Shown here in pieces: positions 7,332-16,033 of a stretch of DNA of 52,494 bases. Where the stretch lies: NCBI GenBank assembly GCA_900550235.1, contig URRQ01000011.1, positions 1 through 52,494 on the forward strand, in the 5' to 3' direction. Position numbers and translations under genes: made by a program. The notes under the pieces were generated by a model. It searched no databases and was not told the DNA's origin. It saw only the letters and a program-made list of their open reading frames with translations. Source of the DNA: an uncultured Lachnospiraceae bacterium. Lineage in GTDB: Bacteria > Bacillota > Clostridia > Lachnospirales > Lachnospiraceae. The stretch's first letter is position 1. Every line of letters starts with the position of its first letter.

Positions 7332-8069
7332 ATGAAATTACAACAACTGTTAAGTTATACTCGTAAAGCGGTAGATGAATATCAAATGATTCAAGAGGGC
7401 GATCATATTGCAGTAGGTATATCCGGAGGAAAAGACAGCTTAACTTTATTATATGCTCTACACGGCTTAAAACGCTTTTATCCAAAGCGATTTGAATTAA
7501 GTGCGGTTACAGTCGACCTAGGTTATGAAAAGGCTGATTTTTGGCCTGTTATGCGTCTCTGTGAGGAACTGGACGTACCATATCACATTGTAAATACAGA
7601 AATCGCCCATATTTTGTTTGAAGAACGTAAAGAAGCAAATCCATGTTCCTTATGCGCAAAAATGCGAAAAGGAGCCTTGAATGATGCAGTAAAATCAATG
7701 GGATGTAACAAAGTAGCATACGCACACCATAAAGATGATATTATTGAAACCATGCTCCTTTCACTTATATTCGAGGGAAGATTTCACTCCTTCTCTCCAA
7801 AAACATATTTAGATCGAATGGATCTGACGGTAATTCGCCCGATGATGTTTGTAGATGAAGCAGATGTGATCGGATTTATGAATCGTTATGATCTTCCGGT
7901 TGTAAAAAGTCGTTGCCCTGTTGATGGACTTACGAAAAGACAATATGCAAAAGATCTTGTAAAAGAACTAAATACCGCACATCGAGGCGCAAAAGAAAGA
8001 ATGTTCACTGCTATCTTGAATGGAAATATCTCAGGCTGGCCGGAACGTGTATCCATTACAAAGAAATAA
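7332..8069 (+). CDS. ttcA: TtcA-like tRNA 2-thiocytidine synthetase
   Basis: A 245-residue PP-loop ATPase. SGGKDS at 31-36 is the ATP pyrophosphatase loop. Cys105 and Cys108 (NPCSLC) plus Cys195 (SRCPVDG) match the three-cysteine iron-sulfur site of TtcA, which thiolates C32 of some tRNAs. The protein is shorter than E. coli TtcA, as in clostridial homologues, so the exact tRNA target is uncertain. It stands alone on the plus strand between two minus-strand genes. The ribosome binding site is weak (AAAGGCGGA). Confidence 0.85.
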   Translation: MKLQQLLSYTRKAVDEYQMIQEGDHIAVGISGGKDSLTLLYALHGLKRFYPKRFELSAVTVDLGYEKADFWPVMRLCEELDVPYHIVNTEIAHILFEERKEANPCSLCAKMRKGALNDAVKSMGCNKVAYAHHKDDIIETMLLSLIFEGRFHSFSPKTYLDRMDLTVIRPMMFVDEADVIGFMNRYDLPVVKSRCPVDGLTKRQYAKDLVKELNTAHRGAKERMFTAILNGNISGWPERVSITKK

Positions 8070-8070
8070 T

Positions 8071-8115
8071 AGAAGAACCGGAAATACACTATCAATGTGT
8101 ATTATCCGGTTCTTC
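8071..8115. terminator. Bidirectional terminator after ttcA-like gene
   Basis: Left arm 8071-8089 and right arm 8097-8115 pair over AGAAGAACCGG plus AATACAC with a single-base bulge and a 7-base loop. It starts right after the ttcA-like stop and ends just before the converging cytidylate-kinase-like gene. The U-tract is interrupted (TTCTTCTGTC). Confidence 0.75.
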
Positions 8116-8131
8116 TGTCATATCTAATATC

Positions 8132-8776
8132 TTAAATTTTTTTATTCGTAATATGATTTCTCAAATTGATGAAAGAAAGAATAGCTTCTGTTGTTCCAGC
8201 AATACCTAGTTTTGAACTGTCCAAACATAACTCATAACTTTCTGCAGCGCCCCATTTTTTATTTGTATAATAATTATAATAGGTTGCTCGTTTCTTGTCT
8301 GTTTTTACTATCATATCTTTTGCTTTTGCATCTGTTAAATCGTACATTCTGGCAATACGTCTGATTCGTGCATCTAAATTGGCATGGATAAATACACTCA
8401 AACAATTGTCATAAGAATCCAGAGCGTAATCAGCACATCGTCCAACCAAAATACAAGGTCCTTCATTTGCCAGTTTTTTGATAGCATCAAACTGTGCTAA
8501 AAAAACTTTATGATTGATCGGCATATCCATATACGCATTCGGAGAATAACCCATGGAATACGTATCCATAACAAGGGAATATAAAAAACTGTTTGTTGGT
8601 TTTTCATCATGACTTTCAAATAATTCCTGACATATTCCACTATCTTTTGCTGCTACAGCCAGCATCTCCTTATCATACACAGGAATCTGAAGACTTTCAC
8701 CGAGTTTTTCGGCAATCTCTTTACCACCACTTCCAAATTGTCTACCGATCGTAATAATTGTATTCATTTCTTTCAT
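8132..8776 (-). CDS. Cytidylate kinase-like family protein
   Basis: A 214-residue P-loop protein of the cytidylate-kinase-like family (Pfam Cytidylate_kin2). ITIGRQFGSGGKEIAEKL near the N-terminus holds the nucleotide-binding loop, CILVGRCADYAL is the mid-domain signature and the LID-like stretch DKKRATYYNYYTNKKWG is typical. The substrate of this family is not established; it is not the essential Cmk. The start at 8776 lies 10 bases after GGAG. The promoter region contains a perfect inverted repeat at the likely transcription start, suggesting its own regulator. Confidence 0.85.
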   Translation of the reverse strand: MKEMNTIITIGRQFGSGGKEIAEKLGESLQIPVYDKEMLAVAAKDSGICQELFESHDEKPTNSFLYSLVMDTYSMGYSPNAYMDMPINHKVFLAQFDAIKKLANEGPCILVGRCADYALDSYDNCLSVFIHANLDARIRRIARMYDLTDAKAKDMIVKTDKKRATYYNYYTNKKWGAAESYELCLDSSKLGIAGTTEAILSFINLRNHITNKKI

Positions 8777-8795
8777 TAAAACCACGCTCCTTTTC

Positions 8796-8820
8796 TTCAA
8801 TTGCTACTAAAACAATTGAA
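8796..8820. promoter_or_regulatory. Inverted repeat, candidate operator
   Basis: TTCAATTG (8796-8803) and CAATTGAA (8813-8820) are perfect inverted repeats separated by 9 bases. On the minus strand the repeat begins at the -10 element and covers the likely start point. It is either a repressor site or a hairpin at the 5' end of the mRNA. Confidence 0.5.
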
Positions 8821-8848
8821 TTATAAGGTTATTATATAATAATTTAAA
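8820..8848 (-). promoter_or_regulatory. Promoter of the cytidylate-kinase-like gene
   Basis: On the minus strand TTTAAA (8848-8843), a 17-base spacer and a perfect TATAAT (8825-8820) lie 44 bases before the ATG at 8776. The -35 element is weak and the -10 is consensus. Confidence 0.55.
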
Positions 8849-8880
8849 CAAAAAGTATATGTTTTCTGATGAAAAATTTA

Positions 8881-9801
8881 TTAACTTTTATCAAGTTTTA
8901 TTAATAAATCAGAAAAGTATTGTGGAAGCGGCGCGTCAATTTCAAGGTATTCCTCTGTTACAGGATGGTGGATTCCTAATATTTTTGCATGCAAAGTCTG
9001 TCCCTGTAATTTAAAGGGACATTTCGCCGGTCCATATACCGAATCTCCCAAAAGCGGATGATGTATGCTTGCCATATGGACACGAATTTGATGTGTCCGT
9101 CCGGTTTCCAGTTGACATTCAACGTAAGTATAATTAGAAAAACGCTGCAGCACTCGATAATGAGTAATCGCGGGTTTTCCGTTTTTATAGTTTATACTCA
9201 TTTTTTTTCGATCAATTGGATGCCGGCCAATCGGTCCATCTATAGTACCTTCATCTTCTTTTATTACCCCGTGAACAATTGCATGATAAATACGCTTTAT
9301 ATGATGTTCTTTAAGCTGATCCGCCATTTTCTGATGTGCGATATCATTTTTGCAGACCAACAGAGAACCTGTCGTATCCATATCGATACGATGTACAATT
9401 CCTGGTCTCATCACGCCGTTGATTCCGGATAGATCATCTTTGCAATAATACATCAATGCATTCACAAGTGTACCTGAATAATGTCCGGCAGCCGGATGAA
9501 CAACCATTCCTTTTGGCTTATTTACAATTAAAATATCATGATCTTCGTATAGAATATCAAGAGGAATATTTTCCGGAACAATATCAGGCTCGGTAAGCTC
9601 AGGAATATGGATTTTGATTTCATCCTGAGTTCCTGTTTTATAATTAGCTTTTATAGGCTGTCCATTTACATAAATCTGTTTTTCTTTGATAAGTTTTTGA
9701 ATATAAGAACGTGAAATATCCGGAAGCTGTTCCGCTAGGAAACGATCAATCCGGACATTACAATTTTGTTCTGATATGTGAAATGTTATTTCATTTGTCA
9801 T
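8881..9801 (-). CDS. rluD: RluA-family 23S rRNA pseudouridine synthase
   Basis: A 306-residue pseudouridine synthase with an N-terminal S4 RNA-binding domain (about 15-75) and the RluA catalytic motif HRIDMDTTG at 137-145, with Asp140 as nucleophile. NKPKGMVVHP near 94-103 and GRTHQIRVHM are also family hallmarks. It corresponds to Bacillus YlyB/RluD, which modifies helix 69 or nearby uridines. It starts 12 bases after lspA, the usual neighbour, and is the last gene of the ylm-type operon. No clear terminator follows. Confidence 0.93.
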   Translation of the reverse strand: MTNEITFHISEQNCNVRIDRFLAEQLPDISRSYIQKLIKEKQIYVNGQPIKANYKTGTQDEIKIHIPELTEPDIVPENIPLDILYEDHDILIVNKPKGMVVHPAAGHYSGTLVNALMYYCKDDLSGINGVMRPGIVHRIDMDTTGSLLVCKNDIAHQKMADQLKEHHIKRIYHAIVHGVIKEDEGTIDGPIGRHPIDRKKMSINYKNGKPAITHYRVLQRFSNYTYVECQLETGRTHQIRVHMASIHHPLLGDSVYGPAKCPFKLQGQTLHAKILGIHHPVTEEYLEIDAPLPQYFSDLLIKLDKS

Positions 9802-9813
9802 TTACTATATCCT

Positions 9814-10335
9814 CTATTTTCTGTTCATTCTCGGAAAGCTCAAAATATCATCCACTTCTTCTTCACTATAAACAAACAAAATACATACTGCAAGACATAT
9901 TACACCAACTACAACAAAAATATCTGCTACGTTGAAAATTGGGAAATCGATGAGTGAAAAATAAAAAAAGTCTATTACATACCCAAGTTTTACTCGATCA
10001 ACAAGATTTCCAATTGCGCCGGCAACGATTAGAGCACTACATACATGCAGAGGGATGAACCTTTTGGAAGTTGGAAGTTTAATGTATAGCATGAATATGA
10101 TTGCAATAACAAACACGAAACTGACAATAAAAAACCACCGTTGATTTTGAAGGATTCCAAAAGCAGCGCCTTTATTTTCTAAGTAACTAAGCTCGAATAC
10201 ATTTTTTATAATAACAAAAGAAGGTTTTCCTTTTAAATGCTCTACAGCTAAAAATTTTGTAAATTGATCCAACACAATTCCTGCTACAACAGAAATCAAA
10301 CTGATAATATAATATTTTACTTGTTGTCTATTCAT
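9814..10335 (-). CDS. lspA: Lipoprotein signal peptidase (signal peptidase II)
   Basis: A 173-residue membrane aspartyl protease that cleaves prolipoproteins after lipid attachment. Four hydrophobic segments are visible. The catalytic aspartates are Asp122 in GYVIDFF and Asp138 in FNVADIF, and NKGAAFG near 54-60 is the conserved N-terminal motif. The C-terminal tail is acidic then basic. It is 14 bases downstream of the ylmH-like gene and 12 bases upstream of rluD. A likely substrate in this window is the DacF-like lipoprotein at 15-16 kb. Confidence 0.96.
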   Translation of the reverse strand: MNRQQVKYYIISLISVVAGIVLDQFTKFLAVEHLKGKPSFVIIKNVFELSYLENKGAAFGILQNQRWFFIVSFVFVIAIIFMLYIKLPTSKRFIPLHVCSALIVAGAIGNLVDRVKLGYVIDFFYFSLIDFPIFNVADIFVVVGVICLAVCILFVYSEEEVDDILSFPRMNRK

Positions 10336-10349
10336 AAGTATCTCCGTTT

Positions 10350-11105
10350 TTAAATATATTTGTATAAAGATATAAAATATCTACCTTTTCTTGATTGCGA
10401 CTGAATTCCATTATACCGAAATCTTCCCATTCCACGAACAGAAATAATGTCGCCTTCTTTTACTTGATAACTGTTAGTAGTCATAAGTTTACCGTTCGTA
10501 AATACTTTTCCACCTTCGATCAAATTGACCAGTTTGCTTCTTGATGATCCAAACGCCAATGAAAGAAGGCTGTCTAATCGAACGGATGCAACTGTTCCGG
10601 TAATTTCTTTATACTTTGGCACATATGTAAAACTTTGTGAATCTTCTTTTGTAACCTTAACAGAAGTATGGCGAATACGCGTTAGATCATTGCAAATATA
10701 GTCGGCTAGAAATTCCTGCACAAAAAGATACGCAAAGTCTTCCATAACCAATATATCTCCAAGTTTCGAACGCTCGATTCCCAAATTTAAAATCGCTCCT
10801 AGATAATCTTGATGTGTCAGGCTTTCTGTAAATTTTTTTTGTAATGGTTCAATCTTCAAAATCTGTATTGGATAAAAATGAGTATAATAAAGAGCATCAG
10901 GTAGAAATGCAGCCATCTGACGCTCTGAATCGTTATATCCTCCGAAAGTCTCATATTTTGTATCGAACTCATTCTTTGGAGTTGTATGCAGAATATTTAG
11001 TTCATTCAAATTTAAAAAATCAGAATATGTAACAATTCCTCGTCTGTAAGCTGTTTTGGATAATTCTATCAGTCTCTTTTGTAACATGAATTCTTCTTTT
11101 TGCAT
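10350..11105 (-). CDS. ylmH: YlmH-type S4-domain RNA-binding protein
   Basis: A 251-residue protein of the YlmH family, found beside sepF in Firmicutes. Residues about 20-110 form the N-terminal domain (GGYNDSERQMAAFLP). The C-terminal S4 domain holds VRLDSLLSLAFGSSRSKL and GGKVFTNG. YlmH has been linked to rescue of stalled ribosomes, which would fit the S4 domain. The ATG at 11105 follows TAGGAT at normal spacing. A DivIVA gene often lies between ylmH and lspA; none is present here. Confidence 0.9.
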   Translation of the reverse strand: MQKEEFMLQKRLIELSKTAYRRGIVTYSDFLNLNELNILHTTPKNEFDTKYETFGGYNDSERQMAAFLPDALYYTHFYPIQILKIEPLQKKFTESLTHQDYLGAILNLGIERSKLGDILVMEDFAYLFVQEFLADYICNDLTRIRHTSVKVTKEDSQSFTYVPKYKEITGTVASVRLDSLLSLAFGSSRSKLVNLIEGGKVFTNGKLMTTNSYQVKEGDIISVRGMGRFRYNGIQSQSRKGRYFISLYKYI

Positions 11106-11129
11106 GATAAATATCCTATCTATTCTCTA

Positions 11130-11666
11130 TTAAAATCTTGTTCTAATAGATGGTACATCAAAGGATGTATTCAATAAGTCTTGTAAATCACCGGAAATTT
11201 CTACATTTGTAGGTGTTACAAGGAAAATGTAATTAGAAATCTTCTGAAGATTTCCGCTGATTGCAAATGTAGCTCCAGAAGTAAAATCGATAATACGCTG
11301 AGCAATCTCAAGATCCAAACCTTCTAAGTTTAAAATAACAGTACGTCCGCTTAATAAAGTTTCTGTAATTTCTCTTGCGTCATCTACAGCGGTTGGTTTG
11401 ATTACACATACTTCCATATTAGCAGCTCTTTTTTGACCACTTTGGCGCATTGGAGTTACTTTGTTAGAAGAAGCTATCGGTGCATTTCTCTTATGTTCCG
11501 GCTGTAAATCAAAATCTTCATATTCTTCTTTATCTTTTTTGAAGAAGCTTTTCTTCTGCTTCGGTTCATACTCATCATATTCTTCTTCATCATCGAAGAA
11601 ATCGTCATCATCATCGTAATCGTCATCCAGTTTCATCATATTTAAGAATTTGTCTAAAACACCCAT
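11130..11666 (-). CDS. sepF: Cell division protein SepF
   Basis: SepF binds membranes through its N-terminus and anchors and bundles FtsZ at the division ring. The 178-residue protein begins MGVLDKFLNMMKL (membrane-binding helix), has a strongly acidic linker at about 14-36 and ends in the SepF globular domain (about 83-178: CVIKPTAVDDAREITETLLS, ILNLEGLDLEIAQRIIDF, FLVTPTNVEISG). It sits between yggS and ylmH, the conserved ylm cluster order. Confidence 0.97.
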   Translation of the reverse strand: MGVLDKFLNMMKLDDDYDDDDDFFDDEEEYDEYEPKQKKSFFKKDKEEYEDFDLQPEHKRNAPIASSNKVTPMRQSGQKRAANMEVCVIKPTAVDDAREITETLLSGRTVILNLEGLDLEIAQRIIDFTSGATFAISGNLQKISNYIFLVTPTNVEISGDLQDLLNTSFDVPSIRTRF

Positions 11667-11690
11667 TTTAATTATTCTCCTTACGTTATA

Positions 11691-12380
11691 TTAATGATAA
11701 TTGCGCTCACCGAAAATAGCAGTTCCAACACGAATCATATTGGCTCCTTCTTCCAACGCAATTTCATAATCATTTGTCATTCCCATTGATAGAATGCTCA
11801 TAGTAATATTATCAATGTTTTTGCTCTTAATGTCAACAGATAATTTGTGCATTTTCGCAAAAATCTCGCTGTTTTTTCGTGGATTGTCAACAAATGGAGC
11901 GACGGTCATAAGTCCTTTCACATGAATATGTGTCATTTTACTGATTTCTTGCAGAAGTTCAAAAATATCTTCCGGCAGAACACCAAACTTACTCTCTTCT
12001 CTTCCCATATTTACTTCAATCAAAATATCTGTAATCACATTCTGTTTGGCAGATTCTTTTTCAATTGTCTCTGCAAGTCGCAGGGAATCTACAGAATGAA
12101 TCAATGCTACTTTGCCAATGATATATTTGACTTTGTTTCGTTGTAGATGCCCAATCATATGCCAGTGAATATCCTTTGGCATTGCATCATATTTATCGAC
12201 TAGTTCCTGAACTTTGTTTTCACCAAATTCTCTACATCCTGCATCATATATTTCCTGAAGCATTTCAACAGGTTTTGTTTTGCTAACTGCAATCAAAGTT
12301 ATATCTTCTCTTGGGATATTGTTTGCTTTACAGACATTTTGAATCTTGTTTTCCACTTGTGCTAAATTATCTTGTAACAT
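11691..12380 (-). CDS. yggS: PLP homeostasis protein YggS/YlmE
   Basis: A 229-residue single-domain PLP-binding protein with an alanine-racemase-like barrel. ITLIAVSKTKP near 23-33 carries the PLP lysine, and HWHMIGHLQRNKVKYI, VNMGREESKFG and LSMGMTNDYEIALEEGANMIRVG are signatures of this family. It keeps free pyridoxal phosphate in balance. It is 24 bases before sepF in the same operon. The last residues are FGERNYH, the usual end. Confidence 0.96.
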   Translation of the reverse strand: MLQDNLAQVENKIQNVCKANNIPREDITLIAVSKTKPVEMLQEIYDAGCREFGENKVQELVDKYDAMPKDIHWHMIGHLQRNKVKYIIGKVALIHSVDSLRLAETIEKESAKQNVITDILIEVNMGREESKFGVLPEDIFELLQEISKMTHIHVKGLMTVAPFVDNPRKNSEIFAKMHKLSVDIKSKNIDNITMSILSMGMTNDYEIALEEGANMIRVGTAIFGERNYH

Positions 12381-12391
12381 TCTATCATCTC

Positions 12392-13771
12392 CTATTGGCT
12401 GATTATATCATTTTCTTTTACTTTTTCTGCATTTAAGGCAATGTGATCGTAGTTGGCCAGACTATAGCTATTTCCTGCTTCAACAATATAGTATTCTTCA
12501 CTTTCACATAGCACTTTAATCTGTTCAAATACAGCATATCCTTTATTGATATTATAAACACCTTGCAGATCAGCTTTTTCTTTTAATGCATAAATCATAT
12601 TAGAGTCAGGCTTCAAAATAGTATCCCCTTGCGCTAAGTCTTCTATTGGTAAATATGCAAGTCCAGCATCTGTATAGAATACGGATAATGGAACAAATTC
12701 TGTTCCTTTCTGTGTTTTTCTAAGAACCCCTCGATCATTGCTGTTTCCACCCCGTGTCAGATACTCTTCCGGCACAACGAAAAACTCTTTTTCTACAACA
12801 GCTGATTTTGGAATTTTTAATCCGGTTTCATCTTCAATAATAATCTCAATGTCAAGGAATCGTTCATCTGCATAGCGAATCATAGAACTACTGAAACTAA
12901 GATATGCAATATTCTGTTTATCTTTCTTTTCAATTTTTAATCCAGCAATCAAGGTCTGATTGTCTTTTTTGAAACGAACACGTACACTCGTTTTTTCCCG
13001 TAATTCATTGGCCGTATTCTTTGAAATAGGTACTACTAGAGTCCAATCTTCTGAAGTAATCAATTTGTAGAACGGATCACCCGCCGAAATTTTCATATTA
13101 TTATAAAATTCCTTGACCGTATACTCTTTTTTAGTAAACATATCCGGTTTGACATCTTGAACTTTTAATTTTTCATATCCATCCATATTGTACACAACAA
13201 TACCATCGTCTTCAGCTTGAAAAACAACTGTCCCATTTCCTGAGCTTACCACTTGATCTAAATTACTTGCCTTGGATGCGGCAGAAATATTCGAGATAGA
13301 ATTTTGAACAGAATCCTTAAATGAATACACATCAGAAAAGGATTCATCAGAAAATCCATCTGTAAAGGATTGTACAAGCACTCCCAGCTTGTTCTGCTGG
13401 TCACTGGTCAATTCTTTGGATTTTGATTCTTTTTCAGTATTTTTTTCATTTTTTTCTATAATCTCTTGTGGACTGATGACACCAATTTTTGTACCTACTT
13501 TTGATTTAATACTTGTATTGGTATAATAATTCACATACCCGCCTTGTTTGGATGTGACAATGCTTTCTTCTCTTATAGCCATGCCGGTATACGAAATATC
13601 ATTTAGAATACTTCCCATACGTACTTCATAAGAGGTTGTCCGGTCAGTTGCCAGATACATGATCACAGTTGCAATCAGGTAAAACAGGATAATACCAAAC
13701 AAAACGATTCCGATATTCAGATGCATTTTCTTTTTATATTTTACAATGTTAGTTGGTGTGTTTTTTGCCAA
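12392..13771 (-). CDS. HlyD-like membrane adaptor protein
   Basis: A 459-residue protein with a basic N-terminus, one membrane segment near 21-42, an acidic lysine-rich coiled-coil stretch near 105-130 (EIIEKNEKNTEKESKSKE) and beta-rich parts with the barrel-sandwich look of HlyD/RND adaptors (GNGTVVFQAEDDGIVVYNMDG, ITSEDWTLVVPI). The start is TTG, preceded by AGGAGGAAG. No transporter or outer-membrane partner is adjacent, so it may act in envelope assembly instead of export; location in the sepF operon supports this but does not prove it. Confidence 0.75.
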   Translation of the reverse strand: MAKNTPTNIVKYKKKMHLNIGIVLFGIILFYLIATVIMYLATDRTTSYEVRMGSILNDISYTGMAIREESIVTSKQGGYVNYYTNTSIKSKVGTKIGVISPQEIIEKNEKNTEKESKSKELTSDQQNKLGVLVQSFTDGFSDESFSDVYSFKDSVQNSISNISAASKASNLDQVVSSGNGTVVFQAEDDGIVVYNMDGYEKLKVQDVKPDMFTKKEYTVKEFYNNMKISAGDPFYKLITSEDWTLVVPISKNTANELREKTSVRVRFKKDNQTLIAGLKIEKKDKQNIAYLSFSSSMIRYADERFLDIEIIIEDETGLKIPKSAVVEKEFFVVPEEYLTRGGNSNDRGVLRKTQKGTEFVPLSVFYTDAGLAYLPIEDLAQGDTILKPDSNMIYALKEKADLQGVYNINKGYAVFEQIKVLCESEEYYIVEAGNSYSLANYDHIALNAEKVKENDIISQ

Positions 13772-13786
13772 ATTATCTTCCTCCTG

Positions 13787-14731
13787 CTACAGCTTTTTCA
13801 ATGCAGAACCATTTAAATAATCAAAGCGTTTCCCTTGATAACTCTGATGTTCCCCCATATATTTTAAAAACTCGTCTTGAAGTTTCCACCAGCTTGTCCC
13901 CCAGTTGGAAAAGACAGCATCTTTTTCCGGGACTCGACTGAATAAACGCTCGACAATAATGTCAGGTGATAAATATTCCAAAAATACTGATACGCGCTCA
14001 ATATACTCTTCTTTGGAGCATACTGTTATTGTACCATTTTCATACGCTTTGGACAACTGTGTGTTTTTTGGAATATATAAAGAATGTAATTTCACAATTT
14101 CTATTTGAAGAGCTGACAGAATTTTCGCTCCTTCAACGCAATCTCGAAGTGTATCACCGGGAAGGTTCAATATCATATGGACACAAATTGTAAATCCATA
14201 CTGTTGAATAATACGTACTGCATCAATCAGTTCTGCAAGACCATGCCCACGGGAAATAGAATCAAGCGTATGATAATTTACAGTTTGTAAACCTAATTCT
14301 ATGTTAATCCCGATGTGTGTTTTTTCTTCAATTTCCTTCAAAAATGCCATATAATCATGACGAATGCAATCTGGTCTTGTGGAAATAGAGATTTCGACAA
14401 TATCATCCGTCTCTGCCGCCTCCTGAATATACGAACGGAACAATTCCAACGGCATAAAAGTATTCGTATAATTTTGAAAATATGCAATATATTTCTTGGC
14501 ATGATATTTTCTTTGAATCAAATTTTTTGTATGCAAAAGTTGTTCTTTAACACAAACATTAGATGACATAGCCTCAAATCCTGTTCCAACTTCCGCACAA
14601 AAAGAACATCCGTTTCCATCCAGCCTATTCGGACATGTGATTGGAAGATTTACTGGAAGCTTATATACTTTCTCACCATATTTTTCTTTTAAATAGTCTG
14701 AATATTTGTTGTATATTTTTTCCTCAATCAT
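13787..14731 (-). CDS. Radical SAM protein, YhcC family (TIGR01212)
   Basis: A 314-residue radical SAM enzyme. The cluster cysteines are Cys33, Cys42 and Cys45 (C-x8-C-x2-C in CPNRLDGNGCSFC), the spacing of the YhcC/TIGR01212 group. VCVKEQLLHTKNLIQRKY, YFQNYTNTFMPLE, SISTRPDC and NIELGLQTVNYHTL are family marks. The reaction is not established. GCGAGGGTAGC precedes the ATG. It is the first gene of the minus-strand cluster ending with rluD and is divergent from a DUF378 gene. Confidence 0.9.
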   Translation of the reverse strand: MIEEKIYNKYSDYLKEKYGEKVYKLPVNLPITCPNRLDGNGCSFCAEVGTGFEAMSSNVCVKEQLLHTKNLIQRKYHAKKYIAYFQNYTNTFMPLELFRSYIQEAAETDDIVEISISTRPDCIRHDYMAFLKEIEEKTHIGINIELGLQTVNYHTLDSISRGHGLAELIDAVRIIQQYGFTICVHMILNLPGDTLRDCVEGAKILSALQIEIVKLHSLYIPKNTQLSKAYENGTITVCSKEEYIERVSVFLEYLSPDIIVERLFSRVPEKDAVFSNWGTSWWKLQDEFLKYMGEHQSYQGKRFDYLNGSALKKL

Positions 14732-14804
14732 GCTACCCTCGCTACGTATAGTTTCCTATTTTCATACAGATACTATATCTATACGGAAAAAGGAGGAATT
14801 TTAT

Positions 14805-15005
14805 ATGAAATGGTTTGATAATACAGCCTTAAGTCTAGTAATCGCAGGTGCCGTAAACTGGCTTCTCGTTGGAATATTCCAATTCGATCTTGTTGCTTTC
14901 CTGTTTGGTGAACTTTCTTTCTTATCTCGGGCCGTTTATGTAATCATTGGTTTCTGCGGTTTATACCTCATCAGCCTATTTGGAAGAATCAATGAGATGA
15001 AATAA
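14805..15005 (+). CDS. DUF378 small membrane protein
   Basis: A 66-residue protein with two hydrophobic segments (about 7-28 and 39-58). The motif GAVNWLLVGIFQFDLVAFLFG is the DUF378 core. Its role is unknown. The ATG at 14805 follows AAGGAGGA with 7 bases spacing. It is a lone plus-strand gene between two minus-strand operons. Confidence 0.9.
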   Translation: MKWFDNTALSLVIAGAVNWLLVGIFQFDLVAFLFGELSFLSRAVYVIIGFCGLYLISLFGRINEMK

Positions 15006-15020
15006 AAATAACTAGAAAGA

Positions 15021-15049
15021 AAAAGGGGGCTTTAATGAATCTGCCCCCG
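15021..15049 (-). terminator. Strong terminator ending the radC-mre-min operon
   Basis: On the minus strand GGGGGC (15049-15044), a 12-base loop, GCCCCC (15031-15026) and TTTTTCTTTCT form a classical terminator 13 bases after the DacF-like stop. On the plus strand the hairpin lacks a U-tract, so it serves the minus-strand operon. Confidence 0.85.
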
Positions 15050-15061
15050 TGATTACATATG

Positions 15062-16033
15062 CTATTTTGTTTCCACTCCATGATTCAGCATCTCGTTCAT
15101 ATTTTTATACAACAGAGGTTTACCATTTGCCCCCATAACTATAGAAATATAATACTTATTGCTGTTTTTATCCTTTGTATATGCAATCAAACAACGTTTA
15201 GCCTCATCTGTATTACCGGTCTTTCCACCAAGATACTCAACGGTTGTCGGTTGCTCAGCTTCACCTGTCATATAGAGGCTTGTATTTTTCCATTCTTCTT
15301 TTCTTGTAGCTCCATCCTTACTTTTAAATACACCGGTATGTGATTTTTCGCATACTACTTTTACAAACTGTTCTTGCTTTAAACATTCGTTAAAAATAAG
15401 ATACAAGTCATACGCCGTTGTATAATGATTATCATCATGTAAGCCGTGTGGATTTACAAAATGACTGTTTGTAGCACCAATACTATATGCTTCGCTATTC
15501 ATAAGATTAGCGAACTCTTCTACGCTCCCCGAAATATATTCTGCGATTGCAACAGCCGCATCATTTCCGGAAGGAAGAAGCAGCCCATACAATAATTCTT
15601 CTAATTTAATCTGATCACCTTCTTTTAAGTGAGCCAAAGATGCCCCTGTCGGAAATACTGTTGCATTTTTTGAGATAGTAATTGTATCTGATAAATTCCC
15701 GTACTTCAAAGCAATAAGCGCCGTTAAAATCTTAGTAGTGCTTGCCGGGTACAATTTCTTATGTAGATTGGAAGAATAAAGAACCTTTCCGTTTGTGATG
15801 TCAAAAAATCCAGTCGCATGTAACCCAGAATCCATCTCAACAGTTTCTTTTTTTACATCATTCTCTGTAACACATAAAGAAGCAGCGTAACCTTCTGCTT
15901 TATATGGTGTTTTTATATAGTCTCCTGATTCATAACTAGCTATAGAAAGTCCGGATGAAGCGCAACCGGACAATATGATACTAAGAGCCAGTAAGCAGGA
16001 AGTGATTTTCATTTTTTTAACGATACATTTCAC
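15062..16033 (-). CDS. D-alanyl-D-alanine carboxypeptidase, predicted lipoprotein
   Basis: A 323-residue serine peptidase S11 family protein with the three penicillin-binding motifs: STTK (active serine), SGND and GKTGN. It trims the terminal D-Ala from peptidoglycan stem peptides. The N-terminus has a hydrophobic stretch ending in LSGC, a lipobox, so it is probably a membrane lipoprotein matured by LspA; C-terminal amphipathic anchors of typical DacF are absent. The start is GTG at 16033 after GGGGAG, overlapping mgsA; an ATG at 16012 would give MKITSCLL and a shorter signal peptide. It is the last gene of the envelope operon. Confidence 0.88.
   Translation of the reverse strand: MKCIVKKMKITSCLLALSIILSGCASSGLSIASYESGDYIKTPYKAEGYAASLCVTENDVKKETVEMDSGLHATGFFDITNGKVLYSSNLHKKLYPASTTKILTALIALKYGNLSDTITISKNATVFPTGASLAHLKEGDQIKLEELLYGLLLPSGNDAAVAIAEYISGSVEEFANLMNSEAYSIGATNSHFVNPHGLHDDNHYTTAYDLYLIFNECLKQEQFVKVVCEKSHTGVFKSKDGATRKEEWKNTSLYMTGEAEQPTTVEYLGGKTGNTDEAKRCLIAYTKDKNSNKYYISIVMGANGKPLLYKNMNEMLNHGVETK

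Noticed and set aside
14706..14804. Upstream extension of the DUF378 gene
   Set aside because: No ribosome binding site; AAGGAGGA clearly marks the ATG at 14805, which also gives the family's normal length.
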